DNA of 59,062 nucleotides from Heyndrickxia acidiproducens DSM 23148 (GTDB taxonomy: Bacteria > Bacillota > Bacilli > Bacillales > Bacillaceae_C), in the NCBI RefSeq assembly GCF_000374345.1, contig NZ_KB893980.1, positions 38,535 through 97,596 of the forward strand. The letters run 5' to 3'. A program made the position numbers and the translations under genes. Under the pieces are notes generated by a model, which saw only the letters and a program-made list of their open reading frames with translations, had not been told where the DNA came from and did no database searches. Position 1 is the stretch's first letter, and each line of letters starts with the position of its first letter. This document shows positions 19,416 through 29,482 of this stretch, piece after piece.

Positions 19416-21533
19416 TTACGAGGCAGCGGTCTCCTTCCCCGGGGCGCCGCAAACCGAACGTTCCAATATTTCGGCTACATCCATTGTTTGAACTTGATCT
19501 TCCACTTCTTTAGCCTTCGTGCCATCAGAAAGCATCGTGAGGCAGTACGGGCAGCCGGCACTGATGATGGTCGGGTTGACAGCCAGCGCCTGCTCTGTAC
19601 GCGCGACATTGATTCTGTGCCCGGTATCCTCTTCCATCCACATGAGGCCGCCGCCTGCTCCGCAGCACATTGCCGATTCGCGGTTGCGTTCCATTTCCAC
19701 CAGTTTCACGCCCGGAATCCTCTTCAAAATTTCACGCGGCTGTTCGAAAATTTGATTGTATCTTCCAAGATAGCAGGAATCATGGAAGGTCACCGTTTCA
19801 TCCACTTCATACCGCGGTTTTAAGCGCCCCTCTTTTACAAGCTCGTAAAGTACTTCTGTGTGATGGTAAACCTCCCCTTCGAAGCCAAAGTCGGTATATT
19901 CCTTTTTGAAACTATTGTATGCGTGCGGATCAATCGTTACGATTTTTTTTACGCCATTTTTTTGGAATTCAGCAATGTTCTGCGCAGCAAGTTCCTGAAA
20001 TAAGAATTCATTTCCAAGCCTGCGGGCCGTATCGCCTGAATTTTTTTCTTTATTGCCAAGGATTGCAAACTTCACACCTGCTTCATTGAGCAGCTTCGCA
20101 AACGAAATGGCGATCTTCTGGCTGCGGCTATCGTAAGAACCCATGGATCCGACCCAGAATAAATACTCGAATTCTTCCCCCGCTTTTTTCATTTCTTTTA
20201 CGGTTGGCACTTGAATATCTTCGCGGCCGCCGCGCCAGTTTTCACGTTCTATCCGGTTCAGCCCCCACGGATTTCCCTGGCGCTCGATATTTTGCATCGC
20301 CCGCTGTGCATCCGGGTTCATTTTTCCTTCCGTTAAAACCAGGTAGCGCCTGAGGTCAATGATTTTATCAACATGTTCATTCATAACCGGGCACTGGTCT
20401 TCACAGTTCCGGCATGTTGTGCAGGCCCAGATTTCTTCTTCTGTAATCACATCGCCGATCAGGCTTGGCTGATACGAAAGCGCGGCGGCAGCTTCTTCAG
20501 CGCCCCGGCTCGCAGCTGCCATTGCCAGCTGGTTGCCTTTTGTATGAGAAAAGGCAAATGCCGGAACCCACGGCTGTTTAGACGTTACCGCTGCACCGTA
20601 ATGGGTAAGATGGTCCCTTAGTTTGACAATCAGATCCATTGGTGACAGCATCTTGCCGGTGCCGGTCGCCGGGCACATATTCGTGCAGCGCCCGCATTCC
20701 ACACAAGCGTACAGATCGACAAGCTGCAGCTGTGTAAAGTCCTGAATTTTACCGACGCCAAAGCTTTCCTGGGATTCATCTTCAAAATCAATCGGTTTTA
20801 ATTTACCGGTTCCATCAAGCCGGTTTAAGTAGACATTCGCCGGTCCCGCAATCAGGTGTGCATGTTTGGACTGCGGAACATACACAAGAAACGAGAGCAG
20901 GAATAATAAGTGGAACCACCATGCGGCATAGAAGACAACGGCTGCGGCTTGCGGCCCGATCCAGCCGAATGCAGATGCAATGGCCGATGCAACCGGCTCC
21001 GTCCATGATAATTCCCCGCCGTGCCAGATCAGCCCCATCCCGCTGCCGATCAGGACTGACAACATTAACCCGCCGATAAAAATGAGGACCAGGCTGGATT
21101 TCAATCCCCGTTTTAAACGCACAAGCTTTTCAATATAGCGGCGGTAAAACGCCCAGCCGACTGCAAACAGGATCATCAGTGTGACAATCTCCTGAAAGAA
21201 TGTAAACCCCGGATAAAACGGCCCGAGTGGAAGATGGGAATGCGGCGCAAGCCCTCTCCAGATAAAGTCAATGGCACCGAATTGGACCAAAATAAACCCG
21301 TAAAACATCATCACATGGATGGCGCCGCTTTTTTTATCTTTGAGCAGCTTTTTTTGCCCGAATACATAGATCCATATTTTACGGAGCCGCTCTTTTACAT
21401 TGTTGTCAAATTCCTGTTTTTTCCCCAACTTGATGTACTGGACCCTTGTTTTGACGAGGTAAGCAAACAAATAAATGGCGTAAGCGGTTACAGATAAGAA
21501 CGCAATCCAGTTTACCCATAATAAAATGTGCAT
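19416..21533 (-). CDS. fadF: FadF-like iron-sulfur oxidoreductase (ETF:menaquinone oxidoreductase type)
   Basis: This 705-aa membrane-bound protein probably takes electrons from ETF, reduced by acyl-CoA dehydrogenases, and passes them to menaquinone. About six membrane helices fill residues 1-220 (nitrate-reductase gamma-like, heme b). Two 4Fe-4S motifs follow, CVECGRCTNMCP (about 276) and CTTCRNCEDQCP (about 370), then two CCG domains with HDSCYLGRYN, CCGAGGG and GCPYC. B. subtilis FadF (YwjF) has the same layout and lies beside acdA. It is first in the operon behind a FadR-like operator. Confidence 0.92.
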   Translation of the reverse strand: MHILLWVNWIAFLSVTAYAIYLFAYLVKTRVQYIKLGKKQEFDNNVKERLRKIWIYVFGQKKLLKDKKSGAIHVMMFYGFILVQFGAIDFIWRGLAPHSHLPLGPFYPGFTFFQEIVTLMILFAVGWAFYRRYIEKLVRLKRGLKSSLVLIFIGGLMLSVLIGSGMGLIWHGGELSWTEPVASAIASAFGWIGPQAAAVVFYAAWWFHLLFLLSFLVYVPQSKHAHLIAGPANVYLNRLDGTGKLKPIDFEDESQESFGVGKIQDFTQLQLVDLYACVECGRCTNMCPATGTGKMLSPMDLIVKLRDHLTHYGAAVTSKQPWVPAFAFSHTKGNQLAMAAASRGAEEAAAALSYQPSLIGDVITEEEIWACTTCRNCEDQCPVMNEHVDKIIDLRRYLVLTEGKMNPDAQRAMQNIERQGNPWGLNRIERENWRGGREDIQVPTVKEMKKAGEEFEYLFWVGSMGSYDSRSQKIAISFAKLLNEAGVKFAILGNKEKNSGDTARRLGNEFLFQELAAQNIAEFQKNGVKKIVTIDPHAYNSFKKEYTDFGFEGEVYHHTEVLYELVKEGRLKPRYEVDETVTFHDSCYLGRYNQIFEQPREILKRIPGVKLVEMERNRESAMCCGAGGGLMWMEEDTGHRINVARTEQALAVNPTIISAGCPYCLTMLSDGTKAKEVEDQVQTMDVAEILERSVCGAPGKETAAS

Positions 21534-21599
21534 ATTTCTCCCAACACTCCCTTCAATGACCTATGCTGCAATCTAATTTTCCGAATCTTGCTTACTCCC

Positions 21600-21627
21600 A
21601 TTATATAATGAATGAACGTTCAGTCAA
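21600..21627 (-). promoter_or_regulatory. fadF operon promoter with overlapping FadR-like operator
   Basis: TTGACT (21627-21622), a 16-bp spacer and a perfect TATAAT (21605-21600) form a sigma-A promoter. The spacer and -35 hold ATGAATGAAC/GTTCAGTCAA (21608-21627), a near palindrome matching the B. subtilis FadR consensus TGAATGAMTANTCATTCA at all but three positions. FadR bound there would occlude RNA polymerase and be released by long-chain acyl-CoA. Confidence 0.78.
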
Positions 21628-21813
21628 TCCTTTTCTGCCATTTTTTTAAAAATTTTATTTGATAGGATCAGTTTCACTTTGCCCGCTATTCATTACGATG
21701 TTGAAATTTTAACCGTTGATTTTTCAGTGGCAGATATAGAACGGCCGTCTTTTGGGCACAATAACATTCCAACAGCCCCTCCCGACTAATACTGATAAAG
21801 CGAGGAAAATGAT

Positions 21814-23019
21814 ATGTTCTTGCTCTGGGCCATCCTAATCTGTGCAGCATTGATCCTATTGCTCATTGCCGACTTTAAACTTGGAAAAAAAAATTCCTGC
21901 AGCAAATACCATAAAAGACAGTACCCTGTCCGCAACGGCCGCCTGGCGATTTACACAAACGGCCACCAGCTTTTCGCGCAATATTTTTCAGACATCAAAC
22001 AAGCAACTTCCAGCATTTATATCATGTTTTATATTGTAAAGAACGATGCGATTGGCCGCGAGTTATTCCAGCTGCTGGCAGAAAAAGCACGCGAAGGAAT
22101 TGAAGTCAAAGTATTGCTTGACTGGGCAGGGAGCCGCGGGGTTTCGAAAAAAATGATGTCACAGCTGAAAAGAGCGGGCGCCACGATCGCTTACAGCCAC
22201 CGCCCGTCATTTCCCTGCTTGTTTTTCTCACTGCAGCAGCGGAATCACCGGAAAATTACCGTCATCGATAAAAAGATCGGCTATCTTGGCGGTTTCAACG
22301 TCGGAAAAGACTATATCAACGGAAACCCGAAATTATCCCCTTGGCGTGATTACCATTTATCCATCACGGGAGGAAGCATCCAGGACTTGGAGCATGAATT
22401 TATTTTAAATTGGAATCAGGCAAACAAGCATAACCGGTTGCAAACCGGTTCGGGACCATCCCATGGGCAAGAAGCCGGAGATACCGCCCACCGGATTGTC
22501 CCGACAGAAGGCATCTTCCTTGAAAAAATGCTCTGCACGATCATTGACCAGGCCCGTTCAACCATTTTTATCGGCTCTCCCTATTTCGTGCCTTCCCCAA
22601 GACTTGAAAAGAAATTGGAAGCAGCATTGGAACGCGGGGTGCGGCTCACCATCTTAACGCCAAAAACACCCGACCATGTCCTTGTAAAAGAGGCTGCCTA
22701 TTGTTATTTCCGTACCCTGCTGCAAAAAGGCGCGCATATTTACCAGTACAGGCCCGGCTTTTATCATGCCAAAATCGTGGTTGTCGACCAGGCTGTCTGT
22801 GACATCGGCAGCGCAAACTTTGACCGCCGCAGTTTTCTCCTGAATCATGAGGTGAACTGCCTGATCTATGACCCCCGGTTTATCAAAGAAGAGGTTTTAC
22901 CGATTATAGAAACGGATCTCAGCCATGCAAGCCTGCTCACCCTTCATGATTTAAACCATGTTGGATTTCCGGCAAAAATGAAAGAATGGGCCGCAAAAGC
23001 CGTCGCCGATTTATTGTAA
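21814..23019 (+). CDS. Cardiolipin synthase, phospholipase D family (YwjE/ClsB-like)
   Basis: This 401-aa enzyme should join two phosphatidylglycerol molecules into cardiolipin at the membrane. It has a single N-terminal membrane anchor (about 1-20) and two HKD motifs: HRKITVIDKKIGYLGG in the first half and HAKIVVVDQAVCDIGSANFD in the second. Having one anchor rather than two, it resembles B. subtilis YwjE, which also neighbours fadF. The ribosome site is CGAGGAAA. It is monocistronic, ending at a terminator shared with argS. Confidence 0.92.
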   Translation: MFLLWAILICAALILLLIADFKLGKKNSCSKYHKRQYPVRNGRLAIYTNGHQLFAQYFSDIKQATSSIYIMFYIVKNDAIGRELFQLLAEKAREGIEVKVLLDWAGSRGVSKKMMSQLKRAGATIAYSHRPSFPCLFFSLQQRNHRKITVIDKKIGYLGGFNVGKDYINGNPKLSPWRDYHLSITGGSIQDLEHEFILNWNQANKHNRLQTGSGPSHGQEAGDTAHRIVPTEGIFLEKMLCTIIDQARSTIFIGSPYFVPSPRLEKKLEAALERGVRLTILTPKTPDHVLVKEAAYCYFRTLLQKGAHIYQYRPGFYHAKIVVVDQAVCDIGSANFDRRSFLLNHEVNCLIYDPRFIKEEVLPIIETDLSHASLLTLHDLNHVGFPAKMKEWAAKAVADLL

Positions 23020-23057
23020 AAAAAAACACCCGTCCAATCTTCCCTGGATGGGTGTTT
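23020..23057. terminator. Bidirectional terminator between clsB-like gene and argS
   Basis: Arms AACACCCGTCCA and TGGATGGGTGTT form a stem with one mismatch and an eight-base loop. A-runs on the left and T-runs on the right allow it to work for both converging genes. Confidence 0.85.
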
Positions 23058-23074
23058 TGATGGGTGTTTCTGTG

Positions 23075-24745
23075 TTACATTTTTTCCGGTGCCGACACGC
23101 CGATCAGGCTTAAAGCATTTTTCAGCGTAATTTGCACGGATTTGATTAATGCAAGGCGTGCTTTTGCTGCATCTTCATGCTCAAGATCAAGCACTTTAAC
23201 AGCATTATAAAAGCTGTGGAAAGCTGCCGCCAACTCATTAATATAATTGGTGATGCGGTGTGGAATCCGTTTTTCGGCAGCTTCCGCGATCGCTTGCGGA
23301 AATTCGCCTAATTTTTTCAAAACGTCAATTTCTTTTTCCGACCGGATGACGGAGAAGTCTGCGCGGGCATCCGCCTGCAAACCTTTTTCTTCCCCCTGCC
23401 TTAAAATGCTGCAAATGCGGGCATGGGCATATTGCGCGTAATAAACCGGGTTTTCATTTGATTCCGAAACAGCGAGATCAAGATCAAAGTCCAAATGCGT
23501 ATCCGAACTTCTCATCGCGAAGAAATAACGTGTTGCATCAAGGCCGACTTCTTCGATGAGGTCGCGCATGGTAACTGCTTTACCCGTCCGTTTGCTCATT
23601 TTCATCTTTTCGCCGTTTTTATAGAGATGGACAAGCTGGATGATCTCTACTTCAAGATGATCGGGATTATAACCAAGCGCCGCCATTGCCGCTTTCATGC
23701 GCGGAATGTAACCGTGATGGTCGGCCCCCCAGATATTGATCAGGGTAGTAAACCCGCGGTCAAATTTGTCTTTGTGGTAAGCAATGTCCGGCGTTAAATA
23801 GGTGTAGCTGCCATCGTTTTTAATCAGCACGCGGTCCTTATCATCCCCGAATGTGGTCGAACGGAACCAGGTTGCGCCGTCTTTTTCGTAAACATGGCCT
23901 TTTTCTTTTAACAACTTCAGCATCTCATCAATTTTGCCGCTTTTATAGAGGGATGTCTCCGAGTACCAGACATCGAAAGGGACACGGAAATTTTCCAAAT
24001 CCTTTTTCAGCTTTTCCATTTCGTAATCAAGGCCGTACTGGCGGAAAAATTCGTAGCGTTCCTTCTCTTCCATATCGGCAAATTTTGTGCCGTATTCTTT
24101 AGCGAGCTTTTCGCCCAAATCAATGATATCCCGGCCGTGATAACCGTCTTCCGGCACTTCTTTTTCGGAGCCGAGCGCCTGGAAGTAACGGGCTTCCACC
24201 GACAGCGCTAAATTGTGGATTTGGTTTCCGGCATCATTGATATAGTATTCGCGGCTGACATCATAGCCTGCTTTTTCGAGCACATTACAAAGCGAATCGC
24301 CGACAGCCGCACCGCGCGCATGCCCGAGATGCAGATCGCCTGTAGGGTTAGCGGACACAAATTCAACCTGGACTTTCTCACCTTTTCCTGCATTTGAACG
24401 GCCGTATTCCCCGCCCTGTTCCAAGATCGTTGGAATCAGTTTGGTCAAATAAGCATTATCCATGTAAAAATTGATAAAGCCCGGCCCCGCAATTTCCACT
24501 TTCTCAATCGATGCTTTCGACTGGTCCAATTGTTGCACAATCGCTTCTGCGAGCACGCGCGGCGCTTTTTTGGCGATGCGTGCCAGCTGCATGGCAATAT
24601 TCGCGGCATAATCCCCATGCGCCTTTTCTTTTGGTTTTTCAAGTATAATTTCGGGAATCTGGTCTTCTTCCGCCAGCCCTGCTTGTATCACCGCCTGCTT
24701 AATTTCAGCTTTTAACGTTTCCTGGATTTGTTCGGCAATATTCAT
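23075..24745 (-). CDS. argS: Arginyl-tRNA synthetase
   Basis: ArgS (556 aa) is a class I synthetase charging tRNA-Arg. It has the N-terminal Add1 domain, the HIGH signature as HLGH in [13 protein letters not shown], the KMSKS loop as [11 protein letters not shown], and a C-terminal DALR anticodon-binding domain. The ATG overlaps the preceding gene stop (ATGA, 24742-24745), so translation is coupled to the DUF1934 gene, the same pair as ywiB-argS in B. subtilis. I see no T-box upstream. Confidence 0.97.
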   Translation of the reverse strand: MNIAEQIQETLKAEIKQAVIQAGLAEEDQIPEIILEKPKEKAHGDYAANIAMQLARIAKKAPRVLAEAIVQQLDQSKASIEKVEIAGPGFINFYMDNAYLTKLIPTILEQGGEYGRSNAGKGEKVQVEFVSANPTGDLHLGHARGAAVGDSLCNVLEKAGYDVSREYYINDAGNQIHNLALSVEARYFQALGSEKEVPEDGYHGRDIIDLGEKLAKEYGTKFADMEEKERYEFFRQYGLDYEMEKLKKDLENFRVPFDVWYSETSLYKSGKIDEMLKLLKEKGHVYEKDGATWFRSTTFGDDKDRVLIKNDGSYTYLTPDIAYHKDKFDRGFTTLINIWGADHHGYIPRMKAAMAALGYNPDHLEVEIIQLVHLYKNGEKMKMSKRTGKAVTMRDLIEEVGLDATRYFFAMRSSDTHLDFDLDLAVSESNENPVYYAQYAHARICSILRQGEEKGLQADARADFSVIRSEKEIDVLKKLGEFPQAIAEAAEKRIPHRITNYINELAAAFHSFYNAVKVLDLEHEDAAKARLALIKSVQITLKNALSLIGVSAPEKM

Positions 24746-25182
24746 CTCGCCTCTTGTACCTCCTCATAATGGATCGCCATGTTATATGTACCTAGATGAT
24801 TTCCTTGCATAAAAAGTTCATAGCCAAGGGAGAACCGCCCCTGTGCCTGTCCGCTGCGGTGATGGCCGATGCCGGTTGCTTTTGCTTCCATCGGAAAGTT
24901 CCCGTACCGGCTTTCGTAAGTGCTTCTTCTCTTTTCCCCCACCCGGAGATCAAGCCGCATCCTAATCGCGCCGCTTCTTAAAATCAGTGCCCTGCTGCCG
25001 CTGATTTTTACAACCGTATGTACTTTTCCTTCTTCCTGCACTTCATCATATTTTAAATAGGCCGCATTGCCTTTTTCATAATAGCGGCCGGATAGAATCA
25101 TTTCGACTTTTTCTTGTTCTTCCTGGAATATTTGCGTGGATAACTGGATCTTTACAGGATAGGAGTCGTCTTTTTCCGGCAT
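24742..25182 (-). CDS. DUF1934 protein (YwiB family)
   Basis: This 146-aa protein belongs to the YwiB/DUF1934 family, calycin-like beta barrels of unknown role, always near argS. Features seen are [17 protein letters not shown], the central [11 protein letters not shown] and the C-terminal [16 protein letters not shown]. Two starts are possible: 25182 after GAAAGGTG, giving the family's usual length, and 25227 after AGAAAGG, adding 15 residues. I prefer 25182. It is the first gene of the argS operon. Confidence 0.88.
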   Translation of the reverse strand: MPEKDDSYPVKIQLSTQIFQEEQEKVEMILSGRYYEKGNAAYLKYDEVQEEGKVHTVVKISGSRALILRSGAIRMRLDLRVGEKRRSTYESRYGNFPMEAKATGIGHHRSGQAQGRFSLGYELFMQGNHLGTYNMAIHYEEVQEAR

Positions 25183-25406
25183 TTGCCCACACCTTTCAAA
25201 TTCATGCAACCGTTGCTGTTTATCCATTATAACCTTTCTATAAAAAAAATAATATCGTTCCTTCATTCATTTTGTGCCGGGATTCTCTTATTATCATACA
25301 AAACAGGCAGGACATGGGGCAAGCCAAAATAAGAAAGATTTTAGACACACCCCATTCAGGCCCTGGCATACAGCGGGCGTTTCCATACAGTCCGGCATGA
25401 GAATTT

Positions 25407-25461
25407 GAAAAACCCGGCGCCACAAAGCCTTGTCCCCTTATCAGGCATGCGCGCCGGGTTT
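25407..25461 (-). terminator. speE-speB terminator
   Basis: An 11-bp perfect stem AAACCCGGCGC/GCGCCGGGTTT with a 30-base loop is followed on the minus strand by TTTTT. It lies about ten bases past the speB stop codon. Confidence 0.75.
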
Positions 25462-25469
25462 GGATTTGT

Positions 25470-26342
25470 CTATTTGACCCAGCCGAGCATCATTTCGCGC
25501 ACCAGCTTGCTGGCTGTATTGGCCGTTTGTTCGGAATGGTCGTAAATCGGCGCCACTTCAACGAGATCGCAGCCTACGACTTGAACATCAGAACCGGAAA
25601 TGGCATGGATGGAAGCGAGCAGTTCTTTTGATGTAATCCCGCCGGCATCGACAGTCCCCGTTCCCGGCGCAAAAGCCGGGTCAAGCACATCAATGTCTAT
25701 CGTTACATACACCGGGCGTCCGGCAAGTTCCGGAAGCACTTTTTTCAGCGGTTCCAGTACTTCAAATTTAGAAAGATGCATACCGTTCTTTTCCGCCCAG
25801 TCAAACTCTTCCTTCATCCCCGAGCGGATCCCGAATGAGTATACATGTTTTGGCTGAATCAGTTCTGCAACTTTGCGGATCGGGGTTGAGTGCGACAACG
25901 GTTCGCCTTCGTATTCCGTACGCAGATCTGTGTGCGCATCAAAATGGATAACAGCGAGATCGGGATATTTTTGATAAACGGCTTTGATGACCGGCCATGA
26001 AACAAGATGCTCCCCGCCGAGGCCAAACGGGAATTTCCCGTCTTTTAATAAAGTCTGTATGTAAGCTTCAATCAGATCAATGCTTCTTTGCGGATTCCCG
26101 AACGGCAGTGGAATATCGCCGGCATCAAAAAATTTCACCTCCGCCAGCTCACGGTCCAGGTACGGGCTGTATTCCTCAAGCCCGATCGACACTTCGCGGA
26201 TCCTTTTCGGGCCGAATCTTGACCCGGGGCGGTAACTGGACGTCCAATCCATCGGCATCCCGTAAATGACCACCCGGCTGTCTTCGTAATCCGGGTGGCT
26301 GCCAATAAATACATTTCCTGAATATGCTTCATCAAATCTCAT
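25470..26342 (-). CDS. speB: Agmatinase
   Basis: SpeB (290 aa) hydrolyses agmatine to putrescine and urea, with two manganese ions. The metal ligands are in GGEHLVS, HFDAHTDLR and DIDVLDPAFAPG, diagnostic of the ureohydrolase family. It follows speE by 15 bases, so putrescine production and its conversion to spermidine are co-transcribed, as in B. subtilis. Ends with a long-stem terminator. Confidence 0.96.
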   Translation of the reverse strand: MRFDEAYSGNVFIGSHPDYEDSRVVIYGMPMDWTSSYRPGSRFGPKRIREVSIGLEEYSPYLDRELAEVKFFDAGDIPLPFGNPQRSIDLIEAYIQTLLKDGKFPFGLGGEHLVSWPVIKAVYQKYPDLAVIHFDAHTDLRTEYEGEPLSHSTPIRKVAELIQPKHVYSFGIRSGMKEEFDWAEKNGMHLSKFEVLEPLKKVLPELAGRPVYVTIDIDVLDPAFAPGTGTVDAGGITSKELLASIHAISGSDVQVVGCDLVEVAPIYDHSEQTANTASKLVREMMLGWVK

Positions 26343-26357
26343 ATGAACACGCCTTTC

Positions 26358-27188
26358 TTAACGGGTAAGATCTTCTACAAATTTCGGCAATACAAACGCT
26401 GCCTGATGGAGTTCTTTTGTATAGTATTTCGTATCGATGTCATGGAAACGCTCATCGCTCACTGCAAGCGGGTCATATTTTTTCGATCCGATGGTGAATG
26501 TCCACATCCCGCTTGGATATGTCGGGACATTGGCGGTATAAAGCCTGGTAACCGGGAAAATTTCTTTGACATCGCGCAGCACTTCGCGAATCAAGTCTGC
26601 TTTAAACCATGGGTTATCCGTTTGCGCGACAAAAATCCCATCCGCTTTCAATGCTTTTGCAATCCCGCTGTAAAATCCTTTTGTAAACAGATTGACAGCC
26701 GGCCCGACCGGTTCAGTGGAATCAACCATAATGACGTCGTACTGGTTCTCACTTTTGGCAATATGCATAAAGCCATCATCAACTTTGACTTCTACGCGTT
26801 CATTTTCCAATTCGCCGGCAATTTCCGGCAAATATTTTTTCGCATACGCAATGACTTTACCGTCGATTTCAACCAGGGTGGCTTTTTTAACCTCCGGGTG
26901 TTTCAAAATTTCGCGGATGACACCGCCGTCCCCGCCGCCGACAACCAGTACATTTTCAGGATTCGGATGCGTAAAAAGCGGGACATGCGTGATCATTTCA
27001 TGGTAAACAAATTCATCTTTAACAGAGGTCATGACCATCCCATCCAACAGCAGCATATTGCCCCACTCTGCGGTTTCCACCATGTCCAGCTTTTGGTATT
27101 CCGTCTGCTCGGTATGTAAAGTTTGATTCACTTTCATGGTGATCCCAAAGTCTTTTGTCTGTTTTTCCGTAAACCAAAGTCCGCCCAT
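26358..27188 (-). CDS. speE: Spermidine synthase
   Basis: SpeE (276 aa) transfers an aminopropyl group from decarboxylated SAM to putrescine. The Rossmann motif is [14 protein letters not shown] and the active-site stretch is [10 protein letters not shown]. The start at 27188 ([15 protein letters not shown]) follows AAGGAGGAAAACGAGG and gives the 276 aa of B. subtilis SpeE; the frame is open 25 codons upstream without support. Strong identity to the B. subtilis protein is evident through the whole length. Confidence 0.97.
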   Translation of the reverse strand: MGGLWFTEKQTKDFGITMKVNQTLHTEQTEYQKLDMVETAEWGNMLLLDGMVMTSVKDEFVYHEMITHVPLFTHPNPENVLVVGGGDGGVIREILKHPEVKKATLVEIDGKVIAYAKKYLPEIAGELENERVEVKVDDGFMHIAKSENQYDVIMVDSTEPVGPAVNLFTKGFYSGIAKALKADGIFVAQTDNPWFKADLIREVLRDVKEIFPVTRLYTANVPTYPSGMWTFTIGSKKYDPLAVSDERFHDIDTKYYTKELHQAAFVLPKFVEDLTR

Positions 27189-27293
27189 CCTCGTTTTCCT
27201 CCTTCGTCGATCAAAACATGATAATTTGCTATTATCTTTTCCCTGACGGAGCTGATTCCACACATTTCCTCAGAAAATTTGACACATGAAAAA

Positions 27294-27320
27294 AGTATAG
27301 TAGTTTTCCTTAAAATGCAA
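27294..27320 (-). promoter_or_regulatory. Possible speE promoter
   Basis: On the minus strand TATACT (27299-27294) has TTGCAT upstream with a short 15-bp spacer. It is the best candidate for the speEB operon. Confidence 0.4.
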
Positions 27321-27355
27321 GAAATTTTTCACTTACAGCTTTTTATTGCCGGCAT

Positions 27356-27385
27356 GTTTAAAGTCCCCCTTGTTTCCGCATACTA
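27356..27385 (+). promoter_or_regulatory. Forespore (sigma-F/G) type promoter of pbpG
   Basis: GTTTA (27356-27360), an 18-bp spacer and CATACTA (27379-27385) match the sigma-G -10 consensus CATNNTA and a sigma-F/G -35. It lies 39 bp before the start codon. B. subtilis pbpG is known as a forespore gene. Confidence 0.55.
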
Positions 27386-27423
27386 GATAAATAAGATTGA
27401 TTTAGAAAAAGAGGTGCGGATGG

Positions 27424-29478
27424 ATGGAGACTCTCGCGACGCCAAAGCTGCAAAAAGCAAAATGGGGATTAAAATGGCTCCTTCTTGCTTTTTTGGCATG
27501 TGCTGTCTTACTTTTCACCTTTGTTTTTGCCGCCTATTTATATGCCAAAATCCTCGGGCCGCCGCCGCTCACTGTTCCCCAGTCCACCCTTTATTATGCA
27601 AGCAACGGGAAACTGATTGGGGAAACAAACAGCGGGCAGCAGCGGTACTGGGTCCATTTAAATGACGTTTCCCAAAATGCCATCGATGCCGCCATTTCCA
27701 TTGAAGACCGTAATTTTTACCACCACCATGGCTTTGATTATAAACGCATGACCGGCGCCCTGTTTGCCGACTTGAAAGCAATGGGGAAGGTGCAAGGGGC
27801 GAGCACCATCACGCAGCAATATGCACGTAATCTTTTTTTAACGCTGGATAAAACATGGGAAAGAAAGTTTAAAGAGGCCTTTTTTACGGTCCGGCTTGAA
27901 TCGAGCTACAGCAAAGACCAAATCCTTGAGGGTTATCTAAACACGATTCATTACGGGCACGGAAAATACGGGATACAGGCAGCAAGCCAGTACTATTTCG
28001 GCAAAGACGCCAAAAACCTGACGCTGGCTGAAGCTGCGATGCTCGCCGGGATTCCGAACGGGCCGGGCATTTACTCGCCGGTGATTTCTTTTAAAAAAGC
28101 AAAACAGCGCCAGCAGACGGTATTGCATACAATGGCCAAAAACGGTTATATCAGCGGGCAGCAGGCAAAAGAAGCGGAAAATGAACCGTTAAAGATCGTC
28201 CGCAAAGCCCCGGACAACAGCATGCATACCGCCCCGTATTTTCAGGATACCGTCAAAAACCAGCTGAAAACAAAACTGGGCTTTGATGACCGGACGATTG
28301 CGCTCGGCGGGCTGAAGGTATATACGACCTTGAATACCAGGCAGCAGAAAATAGCTGAAAAAGCCATTCAAGAAACCGTCACAGGCAATTCCGGCATTCA
28401 ACTTGGCTTTGTTGCGGTCAATCCGAAAAATGGATTCGTGACGGCGATGGTAGGCGGCCAGGACTATCAAAAAAGCCCGTTCAACCGGGTTACCCAAGCG
28501 ACGCGCCAACCCGGTTCAGCCATGAAGCCGCTGCTATATTACGCTGCGCTCAATCATGGCTTTACACCGGCAACCATGCTGAAAAGCGAACCGACTACTT
28601 TCCGGTTTGACAACGGCAAATCCGTCTACAAACCGCATAATTTTAACAGCCAGTATGCAAATGGCAAGATTACCATGCTTGAAGCCTTAGCCGTTTCAGA
28701 TAATATTTTTGCGGTAAAAACCCATTTATTGATGGGGCAAAATGTCTTAGTCAATACGGCCAGGCAATTCGGCCTGACGACACCGATGCAGAAGGTTCCT
28801 TCACTGGCGCTCGGTACATCAGGTGTGCGTTTACTCGATATGGTCCATGCCTACAGCCTGCTTGCAAACGGCGGGGTAGATAACGGCCCGGTTTTTATCA
28901 CAAAAGTAGAAGACTATCAGGGGCACGTGTTATACGAATACAAGCCGGAGAAAAAAAGGGTACTGAACCAGCCGGCCGCATTTGTGACGTCACAAATGAT
29001 GACCGGGATGTTCGATAAACGCCTGGGAGGCTATGCCCGCGTAACCGGAGCTTCCATCATCAAGGAGCTGTCACGCCCTTACGCCGGAAAATCCGGTTCG
29101 ACCAATACGGACAGCTGGATGATCGGTTTTTCGCCGCAGCTTGTATCGGGTGTATGGGCCGGCTATGACAACGGCCGGGAAATCACGCTTGCTGCCGATA
29201 AAATATATGCAAAAAAAGTTTGGGCGAGGTTTATGGAACAGGCGCTGGCGGGCGAGCCCGTCAAAACTTTCAAGGCGCCACAAGGGGTTACGGCTGTTCC
29301 GATTGACCCTTCAACAGGAAAACTGGCAAACGGCCAATGCCCTGTCGCAAGGCTCACCTACTTTGTCGAAGGCACAGAACCAACCGAAACCTGCACCAAC
29401 CACGCGCCAAACCCGGACAACTCCCTCTACCCGTCCAAGCACCAAAACTGGCTGCAAAAATGGTTCAAATGGTTTTAA
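27424..29478 (+). CDS. pbpG: Class A penicillin-binding protein (PBP2d/PbpG-like)
   Basis: This 684-aa bifunctional enzyme polymerises and crosslinks peptidoglycan. A cytoplasmic N-terminus and one membrane helix (about 17-42) lead to the glycosyltransferase domain with EDRNFYHHHGFD (about 94) and GASTITQQ (about 125), then the transpeptidase domain with SAMK (365-368), SDN (425-427) and KSG (556-558). The ribosome site is AGAGGTGCGG. Position beside speE and ywhD matches B. subtilis pbpG (ywhE), needed for spore cortex synthesis together with PbpF. A forespore-type promoter lies upstream. Confidence 0.93.
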   Translation: METLATPKLQKAKWGLKWLLLAFLACAVLLFTFVFAAYLYAKILGPPPLTVPQSTLYYASNGKLIGETNSGQQRYWVHLNDVSQNAIDAAISIEDRNFYHHHGFDYKRMTGALFADLKAMGKVQGASTITQQYARNLFLTLDKTWERKFKEAFFTVRLESSYSKDQILEGYLNTIHYGHGKYGIQAASQYYFGKDAKNLTLAEAAMLAGIPNGPGIYSPVISFKKAKQRQQTVLHTMAKNGYISGQQAKEAENEPLKIVRKAPDNSMHTAPYFQDTVKNQLKTKLGFDDRTIALGGLKVYTTLNTRQQKIAEKAIQETVTGNSGIQLGFVAVNPKNGFVTAMVGGQDYQKSPFNRVTQATRQPGSAMKPLLYYAALNHGFTPATMLKSEPTTFRFDNGKSVYKPHNFNSQYANGKITMLEALAVSDNIFAVKTHLLMGQNVLVNTARQFGLTTPMQKVPSLALGTSGVRLLDMVHAYSLLANGGVDNGPVFITKVEDYQGHVLYEYKPEKKRVLNQPAAFVTSQMMTGMFDKRLGGYARVTGASIIKELSRPYAGKSGSTNTDSWMIGFSPQLVSGVWAGYDNGREITLAADKIYAKKVWARFMEQALAGEPVKTFKAPQGVTAVPIDPSTGKLANGQCPVARLTYFVEGTEPTETCTNHAPNPDNSLYPSKHQNWLQKWFKWF

Positions 29479-29482
29479 ACAG

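Noticed and set aside
23058..25469. T-box or other amino-acid riboswitch before argS
   Set aside because: The genes upstream are coupled (ywiB-argS), and no T-box core or specifier-loop structure could be seen before ywiB.
26343..27119. 258-codon open frame antisense to speE
   Set aside because: It lies wholly opposite the well-supported spermidine synthase gene, has no ribosome site and no recognisable domain.
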